Shown here: piece by piece, positions 58,507 to 64,000 of the stretch
How the letters are laid out: each line of letters starts with the position of its first letter
Numbering within the stretch: position 1 is the first letter of the stretch
Source: Larkinella arboricola
GTDB lineage: Bacteria; Bacteroidota; Bacteroidia; Cytophagales; Spirosomataceae
NCBI RefSeq assembly: GCF_003259745.1
Contig: NZ_QLMC01000001.1
Coordinates: 1,550,001-1,614,000, forward strand
Direction: 5' to 3'
Length of the DNA stretch: 64,000 bases
The notes under the pieces: model-generated
What the model saw: the letters and a program-made list of their open reading frames with translations, nothing else
Told to the model about the DNA's origin: nothing
Database searches by the model: none
Translations under genes and position numbers: made by a program

Positions 58507-59889
58507 TTATTGCGGATTCTTGGCATCCCACTGTACTTCGGCAAATGGCCGGATCAACTGCTCGTAGACCTTGTGGTTGGGCTGATCGTTCGGCAACTGA
58601 TCCAGACGCCCGTACCGGCGCATGTCGAACCACCGGAAACCCTCGTAAAACAGCGAATACCGCCGTTGATTCAGCAACTCGTCGATCAGGGCGGCTTTGT
58701 TGTTAACAACCGTCGGCTTCGCAACGGCCAGTTCCTTCAAACCGGCGGCTACCCGAACTTTGTCCAGCGCCGTGACCGCTTCGGCCAGTTTGCCGGTTTG
58801 CATCATTGCTTCGGCGTACATCAGAATTAGTTCTTCGTTCCGGATGATCGAAATGGGCAAGGTGCTGGTGGGATACAACGACACGTCATACTCGCCAATA
58901 ATACCGTTCATCGCCCGGACCGAGCTCCGCTTGGTGACTTTCTTCGCTACCCGCGTATCACCCGGTTCGGCTTCCGTGATAAAGAGCGACTGGGCCACAA
59001 CCGGCGAAGCCGTCGTGTTCATTTGCTGAAACTGCGGGTTGGTAATGTCGCCCGATGTGGTTGAGTACGTAAAGTTGGGGCCGGTTGTCATGGGGCCGTT
59101 CAGATCCAGAAACGAGTCGTTGAGCAGCGTCAGCATACCGGTCCAGTCCTGCTGGTACATGGCCGTGCGGGCCGCCAGCGCCCGGTTTACTTTCCGGAAC
59201 GTCGCGGGGGTGTTGAATCCGGCGTAACCGCTCGTCATCGTGAACCCGAAGGTGGCCCCGCCCGCGGCCAGTTGCGTTGCCCCTTCGTCCAGCAGTCGCC
59301 GGATTTCCTTCAACCCCTCTTCGTACGAAACAAACGGACCAGGTTTGAGCAAATCGCCGGGGCTGTACAGGTCGGTGTACTTGATGCGGATGCCGTTTTT
59401 ATACTGCATGTTGAGCATATTCAGCATCGTGTAGGCTTCCACGGTATTGACAAACCCCCGAATGCCGTCTTTCTCGGCGTCGGTCAGCGCACCCGGAGCC
59501 GAATTTTCAGCGGCCATTTTGAAGAATTCCGCCCGGCGACGGGTTTGTGAGAAATCGGCGTAATAGCCGTTGAATAAGGTGGTTGCGCTAAAACCGCCGT
59601 TGGTGCTTCCGAGTAGTTCGGTTGTCCAGGTCAACTCGGTTGAAGCCAGGTTGTAAATCTCGCGGCCAATCGAACCGGCGACCAGTACGAAGTTCGACCG
59701 ACCGTTGCGCAGGGCCGACTGAATACCGATACCGAGCTGGTTGATCTGAATCCGCGACGCATTGGTCAGGATGGATTCCAGCGTGGGATTGTTGGGGTCG
59801 ATGGTGTCTTCGACCTCGAAAAAGCTACAGGACGGCATGGACAGGGTAAGTCCGGCCAGCAGCACCATATGTTTGAAAGAGAATTTCAT
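58507..59889 (-). CDS. RagB/SusD family nutrient-binding outer membrane lipoprotein (locus 3)
   Basis: A 460-residue lipoprotein with lipobox SMPSC (Cys about 21) and the opening FFEVEDTIDPNNPTLESILTNAS. The helical TPR-like core and the C-terminal IRNEELILMYAEAMMQTGKLAEAV and RYSLFYEGFRWFDMRRYGRL segments are typical. It is shorter than locus 2 SusD and closer to the branch with few insertions. It lies 30 bp after the SusC gene and 18 bp before the esterase-like gene. Confidence 0.93.
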   Translation of the reverse strand: MKFSFKHMVLLAGLTLSMPSCSFFEVEDTIDPNNPTLESILTNASRIQINQLGIGIQSALRNGRSNFVLVAGSIGREIYNLASTELTWTTELLGSTNGGFSATTLFNGYYADFSQTRRRAEFFKMAAENSAPGALTDAEKDGIRGFVNTVEAYTMLNMLNMQYKNGIRIKYTDLYSPGDLLKPGPFVSYEEGLKEIRRLLDEGATQLAAGGATFGFTMTSGYAGFNTPATFRKVNRALAARTAMYQQDWTGMLTLLNDSFLDLNGPMTTGPNFTYSTTSGDITNPQFQQMNTTASPVVAQSLFITEAEPGDTRVAKKVTKRSSVRAMNGIIGEYDVSLYPTSTLPISIIRNEELILMYAEAMMQTGKLAEAVTALDKVRVAAGLKELAVAKPTVVNNKAALIDELLNQRRYSLFYEGFRWFDMRRYGRLDQLPNDQPNHKVYEQLIRPFAEVQWDAKNPQ

Positions 59890-59919
59890 GAAGGGATGAT
59901 TTGGGATAGACCAGGATTA

Positions 59920-62900
59920 TTAAAAATCGACCGCCAGGTGGAAAAATAACCGTTTGCTGTTCGGGAACGCGGCATTATCGACGCTTGCGCCCACCGACTG
60001 ATTACCGAAGTTGGAAGCCTCCGGATCATACCCCTGGTAGTTGGTCCAGGTCAGCGGGTTCTGGGCCGATGCACCCACGCGGATGTTCGATACCACATTA
60101 TTGAAGGCTCTGGTCAGCAGGGTTTTCGGCAGGGTGTAGTACAGCGATACTTCCCGCAAACGCACGTAGCTGGCATCCTGAATAAACTCCCGGGCCGTTA
60201 CGTTGGGGTTGGTTGGCAGCCGGGCGCGGCCGTTGGGCAGCCCCACGTTGCCGTACAGGTTATCAACCTGGCTCCAGTCTACCGTCGTACCTCCCGTATC
60301 TTTTTGCTTGGTGGTCAGGTTGGAGTTGAAATTGCCCTGACTGGTGTGCAGCAGGAAGCCAAAATCAAAATGCTGGAAGAGTTTAATCTGGTTCGAAAAC
60401 GAAATCTGGTAGCGGGGTTGGGCGTCTTCATACCGCGTGGCCTGAGCGACACCGTTTTCGTCCGGCACGTTCGGGGAGCCAAACCAGCGCGTCGGCGATT
60501 CGCCCAGCCGCAACTGATTCCGTCCGTAGATGCTGAAACCTGAGCCAACCGTCGTGTTCGGAATTTCCAGCCGCGTGATCTTGCTGCGGTTAAACCAGTA
60601 TTGAACGGAAGAGGTCCAGGTAAAATTTGACATCTCAACCGGCACCAGGTTCAGGCCCAGTTCAATCCCCCGGTTTTGCAAATCGCCGACTGGATAGGCA
60701 TTGAATTGTGTTACCCCCGTTCCGGACGATAAGGTGTAGGGATTCAGCAGGTTGAATATCTGTTTGTCGTAATAAGTCGCTTCCAGCCCAATACGGTTTT
60801 TAAGAAATCCCAGATCGATTCCCCATTCGATTTCCTGCGCGGTTTCGGGTTCGATGGTCGGGTTGCCCACGGTTGTTGGAACCACCGAACCGAGCTGACC
60901 GTCGATGATGGTGGTGCCCAGTGAGGTGAAAATATTGCCGTAAGCCGGGACCCCGCCGGTGCGTCCGAAAGCCGCCCGCAATTTCAACTGGCTGATGGGG
61001 TCATAAGACCAGAAATCAAACTTGGCAACGTTAACGGCCAGCGATGCCCGTGGAAAACTATACCATTTCTGATTATCGCCGTTCAGGCTCGATTTGTCGA
61101 ACCGGATGCCCAGCGTACCGATGATTTTATCCTGGTAATTGGCCTCCTGCTGGGCTACCAGACCCACATCCTGCCACGCCTGCCAGGTTTCGTTGAACGT
61201 CCGGACGCTGCCGGTGTTGGGGTTTTTCTGCTTCGGCAGCAGACCGTCGCCCTGAATCCAGCTAAAGTCGTTGTCCGTCGTCAGCCGAACGGCACCCACC
61301 TGCGACGTGAGGTCAATTTTGCCCCCCGCCAACTGCCAGTTGTAGATCAGGAAAGCCTGAAGGTTGGTGTTGAAACTCCGGTTTTTCGAATAGCGGGAAG
61401 CACCCGGCGTCGCCCGCGTGAGTTGTGACTGCAAATCTTCCGGAAAATAGACTTCAGCTTCGGTGTTGACGTAATCCAGACCGCCCTGGAGCGCCAGCTT
61501 GAGGGTGCTGTTCGGCTTTTGCAGGAAATACACGTTGCTGGTGAACGACTGGATAAACCGGTTGGTCATCTCGTCATTGATGGTCCGCTCGGCAATGGCA
61601 ATCGGGCTGTCGCCGGTATAGCGGGAGAGCGGATAGACGCCGTTGACGGGGAAAAGCTGGGCGTAGTTGGGCGTGTAGGCCAGCGTATAACCGATTGAAA
61701 CCCCGCGGTTGTCGTTTCCGCTGAAGCTCCGCTGCGCACCGGTACGCATATAGTTCGAACCAATCGAGAAATCGATCCACTTTGCAAGCTTGTGATCCAC
61801 GTTCAGGCGGATGGATTTGCGCTGAAAACCCGTTCCTTTCTGAATGCCGGTTTCGTCGTTCAGGCCCGCTGCGAAGTAGAACTTGGTTTTGTCGTTTCCA
61901 CCCGAAACGCTCAGGCGCGTGTTGCTAATGTGGCCGGTATTGCCGTAAATGTATTTCTCATAATCGTAGATTTTGCCTTCGGCGGTGGCTTTCTGCCAGA
62001 GTTCTATTTCGGTTTTGCTGCCGCTGCCGGGTGTGCCGTTTCCGAACACGTAATCAAATTTGTTTTGTCCCTCGGGGCCGATGGGGTCCAGGCTCCAGCC
62101 CTCCGAACCCAGCAGCCGGATGGCCGACGAAAAGCCGATATCCTGCCCGAAGCTCACCTTTGTTTTGCCCGCTTTGCCTTTTTTGGTGGTGATGATGATA
62201 ACTCCGGCATTGGCGCGCGTTCCGTAAATGGCGGCCGCGCTGGGGCCTTTCAGGATTTCCATTGATTCAATGTCGGCGGGGTTGATGTCCGAAATCCGGT
62301 TGGGTGCCTGATCCTGGTTGGTTCCCGCTCCGCTGAATGAACCCGAACCCGCGCCGGTAGCAAACTGGGAGTTGTTCACAAATACGCCATCCACCACATA
62401 CAACGGTTCGGAACTGCCGTTGATGGACGAAATACCGCGTAGTTTAACGGAAATACCACCACCGGGGGCGCCACTGTTCTGCACAATATTGGCCCCGACG
62501 ATTTTGCCGCTCATAGCCGCATCCAGCGTAACCGGGCGGGTTTTACCCACCAGTTCGTCGGCAGTAATCCGGGCGACGGCATTGGCGGCATTGCTGCGTT
62601 TAACGCTCGTGGCCAGACCCGAAACAATCACTTCGTCCAGGCTCTGGGCCGCTTCCGTCATGGCGATGTTGACGGTGTTGGAGGATGCGGGCACGGGGGC
62701 TTCCTGCGTGAGAAAACCGATGTAGGAGAAAACCAGGGTTTTGGTACCGGCGGGGGCGGCCAGGGTGTAATTACCGTCGGCGTCCGAGACGCTGCCTTTC
62801 GATGAACCTTTGGCGACCACGTTGACGCCGGGCAGGGGAGAGCCGTCGGTCGAACTGGTAATTTTTCCGGACAGCGTTCGGTCCTGCGCCCAGACTCTCC

Positions 62901-62952
62901 CCAGGCCGCCGACTACGAGCCAGACGAGCAGAAATGCATAGAATTGCTTCAT
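59920..62952 (-). CDS. SusC/RagA family TonB-linked outer membrane transporter (locus 3)
   Basis: The ATG at 62952 (MKQFYAFLLVWLVVGGLG...VWAQ) starts a proper signal peptide; the longer frame adds 25 residues of unlikely leader. The 1010-residue transporter has the carboxypeptidase-D-like domain (LSGKITSSTDGSPLPGVNV), the plug (LDEVIVSGLATSVKRSNAANAVARI, SGAPGGGISVKLRGISS, EPLYVVDGVFV) and a barrel ending KRLFFHLAVDF. It heads a minus-strand operon with SusD, an esterase-like protein and a CocE-type hydrolase, so the imported material is probably an ester- or amide-bearing compound rather than a plain polysaccharide. The leader is about 210 nt if the box at 63170-63177 is used. Confidence 0.95.
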   Translation of the reverse strand: MKQFYAFLLVWLVVGGLGRVWAQDRTLSGKITSSTDGSPLPGVNVVAKGSSKGSVSDADGNYTLAAPAGTKTLVFSYIGFLTQEAPVPASSNTVNIAMTEAAQSLDEVIVSGLATSVKRSNAANAVARITADELVGKTRPVTLDAAMSGKIVGANIVQNSGAPGGGISVKLRGISSINGSSEPLYVVDGVFVNNSQFATGAGSGSFSGAGTNQDQAPNRISDINPADIESMEILKGPSAAAIYGTRANAGVIIITTKKGKAGKTKVSFGQDIGFSSAIRLLGSEGWSLDPIGPEGQNKFDYVFGNGTPGSGSKTEIELWQKATAEGKIYDYEKYIYGNTGHISNTRLSVSGGNDKTKFYFAAGLNDETGIQKGTGFQRKSIRLNVDHKLAKWIDFSIGSNYMRTGAQRSFSGNDNRGVSIGYTLAYTPNYAQLFPVNGVYPLSRYTGDSPIAIAERTINDEMTNRFIQSFTSNVYFLQKPNSTLKLALQGGLDYVNTEAEVYFPEDLQSQLTRATPGASRYSKNRSFNTNLQAFLIYNWQLAGGKIDLTSQVGAVRLTTDNDFSWIQGDGLLPKQKNPNTGSVRTFNETWQAWQDVGLVAQQEANYQDKIIGTLGIRFDKSSLNGDNQKWYSFPRASLAVNVAKFDFWSYDPISQLKLRAAFGRTGGVPAYGNIFTSLGTTIIDGQLGSVVPTTVGNPTIEPETAQEIEWGIDLGFLKNRIGLEATYYDKQIFNLLNPYTLSSGTGVTQFNAYPVGDLQNRGIELGLNLVPVEMSNFTWTSSVQYWFNRSKITRLEIPNTTVGSGFSIYGRNQLRLGESPTRWFGSPNVPDENGVAQATRYEDAQPRYQISFSNQIKLFQHFDFGFLLHTSQGNFNSNLTTKQKDTGGTTVDWSQVDNLYGNVGLPNGRARLPTNPNVTAREFIQDASYVRLREVSLYYTLPKTLLTRAFNNVVSNIRVGASAQNPLTWTNYQGYDPEASNFGNQSVGASVDNAAFPNSKRLFFHLAVDF

Positions 62953-63169
62953 TCTTAATTGGGTTGTTGTGTAAGAATAATCAAGGAGGTGGTGTGAAAA
63001 GGCAATACAAATGACAACACTCCCCAAATTGAGGAGGTAAATTCAAGACTGAAACCAAGGGATATGAAGCAGCAAACCGGAACGTTTGCCCGAGATGGCT
63101 TATGCCAGTAGATTTTATAATTGTTTGCTTCTACCGCCGATGCAATTATAGGTACTTGTAGTTAAAGCG

Positions 63170-63177
63170 CAAATATA
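63170..63177 (-). promoter_or_regulatory. -7 promoter box for SusCD locus 3
   Basis: Minus-strand TATATTTG is an exact TAnnTTTG match in an AT-rich gap. No clear TTTG lies 19-21 bp upstream. It would give a leader of about 210 nt before the SusC ATG. The 363-bp gap 62953-63315 has no gene. Confidence 0.45.
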
Positions 63178-63315
63178 ATTTTGATATTATTTAAAAAGAC
63201 GGAATTTGTTAATGAGTAATCTTGGTTTGTTAAAATTAAATATTTGTATTGTTTTACTTTTAAAGTAGCGGCCTGTCAAACTGAAAATGGGGCTAAATCA
63301 GGCGTGTGCGCAGCG

Positions 63316-63960
63316 TTAAGAATTGCTCAGGCGGATAACAAAATTCTTGATCGGATTCTTCTTGATAATTTTGATCAGCTTGCCATTCTCGTAAAAATAC
63401 TCGTCTTCCCGGTCGTCGATCCGGATGCGGTAACTGCCTTTTCGGGTGGGTTCGATGGTGGCGTAGTCGCCAAAATATTCGGCAAAAACCCGGCTGCGGC
63501 CCACGGGTTCCTCAAAATATAGCTGCATGGCCGTGAAATCAATGGGCTGGGTCTCCACGGCTTTTCGCTCGTATTTGTACTGTTTTACGTTAATATCATA
63601 ATGGTCTTTCTGCCAGATAACATCCGACAGGTAATCACCCCGGTTGCTATGGGCATCAATGTCGGAGCGCAGGAGCTGGCTGGTATTGGGGTCGAAGCGG
63701 GAAAGGGTTTTGTAGGCGATGCGTATTTTCCCGAAAAACCAGAACTCCACGTTGCAGGTTTGATCATAAACCACGGAAGCTGGACTGGTAACCTGCGCGA
63801 CGGTCATGTGACCGATGGTAATGCCGGCAATTTCGATGTCGTATTTTTGGGTGATGGTCTGGCAGAAACTGCGTGTACAAGTCAGCATCAGCAAGCCGAA
63901 AATCAGAACGAATTGTAGCACGTTGGGGTTGGGTTTGTTTCTATGGTTTTGAATCGTCAA
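63316..63960 (-). CDS. DUF6134-like secreted protein
   Basis: A 214-residue protein at most. No ATG precedes the signal sequence: the frame offers TTG at 63960 or GTG at 63921 (VLQFVLIFGLLML), and the GTG gives the neater signal peptide ending RSFCQ. The mature part is beta-rich: TQKYDIEIAGITIGHMTVAQ, CNVEFWFFGKIRIAYKTLSRFD, HSNRGDYLSDVIWQKDHYDI and RIRIDDREDEYFYENGKL. This resembles the DUF6134/DUF3108 type of lipocalin-like periplasmic domain. Function is unknown. It lies upstream of SusCD locus 3 on the same strand but 363 bp away. Confidence 0.65.
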   Translation of the reverse strand: MTIQNHRNKPNPNVLQFVLIFGLLMLTCTRSFCQTITQKYDIEIAGITIGHMTVAQVTSPASVVYDQTCNVEFWFFGKIRIAYKTLSRFDPNTSQLLRSDIDAHSNRGDYLSDVIWQKDHYDINVKQYKYERKAVETQPIDFTAMQLYFEEPVGRSRVFAEYFGDYATIEPTRKGSYRIRIDDREDEYFYENGKLIKIIKKNPIKNFVIRLSNS

Positions 63961-64000
63961 AAACTCAACAGCTTGTCTTTATGTTTAAAAAAGGTTTTTT

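Overview
The window looks like chromosome from a member of the Bacteroidota, most likely order Cytophagales and close to Spirosoma or Larkinella (inference from gene content; no rRNA is present). The support is three SusC/SusD pairs, a FecR-type regulator, promoters with the Bacteroidota -7 box TAnnTTTG, few Shine-Dalgarno sites, a DUF5915-type isoleucyl-tRNA synthetase, and families common in this group (DUF2851, GH140, DUF1080, PmoA/DUF6807). Base composition is even and moderately GC-rich. I see no tRNA, rRNA, CRISPR array, prophage, transposase or integrase.

Layout. 1-4146: end of a DJ-1/PfpI gene, two penicillin-interacting serine hydrolases (class C-like and class A-like) and a Cys/Met-metabolism PLP enzyme, all on the minus strand. 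4271-8850: a SusC/SusD pair with no enzymes beside it. 8924-9777: two small genes. 9874-14733: a tyrosine/phenylalanine catabolic cluster on the minus strand (hmgA, hppD, phhA, a MarR regulator, fahA) with no maleylacetoacetate isomerase. 14974-20531: a sugar nucleotidyltransferase, a small secreted protein, a truncated AMP-dependent ligase, a CAP-domain protein and an orphan FecR. 20599-29993: a plus-strand locus of SusC, SusD, TIM-barrel isomerase, DUF1080, Gfo/Idh/MocA oxidoreductase and PmoA-like protein, which fits uptake of a glycoside and its cleavage by the oxidative 3-keto route. 30076-39870: housekeeping and envelope genes (CpsB-like, rfbC, pyrF, DUF2851, DUF892, CCA transferase, a divergent YrdC) and a GH140 apiosidase-like protein. 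39836-44356: a secreted protein, a vWA membrane protein with its ECF sigma factor, and a YD-repeat-like lipoprotein. 44584-52434: argS, glutathione peroxidase, menA, an Asp/Glu racemase and ileS. 52789-53745: a second sigma/anti-sigma pair. 53764-62952: a minus-strand SusC/SusD locus with an esterase-like protein, a CocE/S15 hydrolase and a BNR sialidase-like protein. 63316-63960: a DUF6134-like protein.

The most unusual structure is not a gene. At least five intergenic gaps hold two short arrays of imperfect 7-, 8- or about 10-bp direct repeats, arranged as inverted arms. Each lies between co-directional genes. The repeat unit differs between gaps, but the two heptamer elements, 13.8 kb apart, share the same unit. 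I know of no name for this class. Other points of interest are a candidate MarR operator shared by marR and hmgA, a class A beta-lactamase with a rebuilt omega loop, an acyl-CoA-ligase-like protein without its C-terminal catalytic lysine, an ECF sigma gene whose conserved reading frame extends upstream of its first ATG, and a SusCD locus built around alpha/beta hydrolases.
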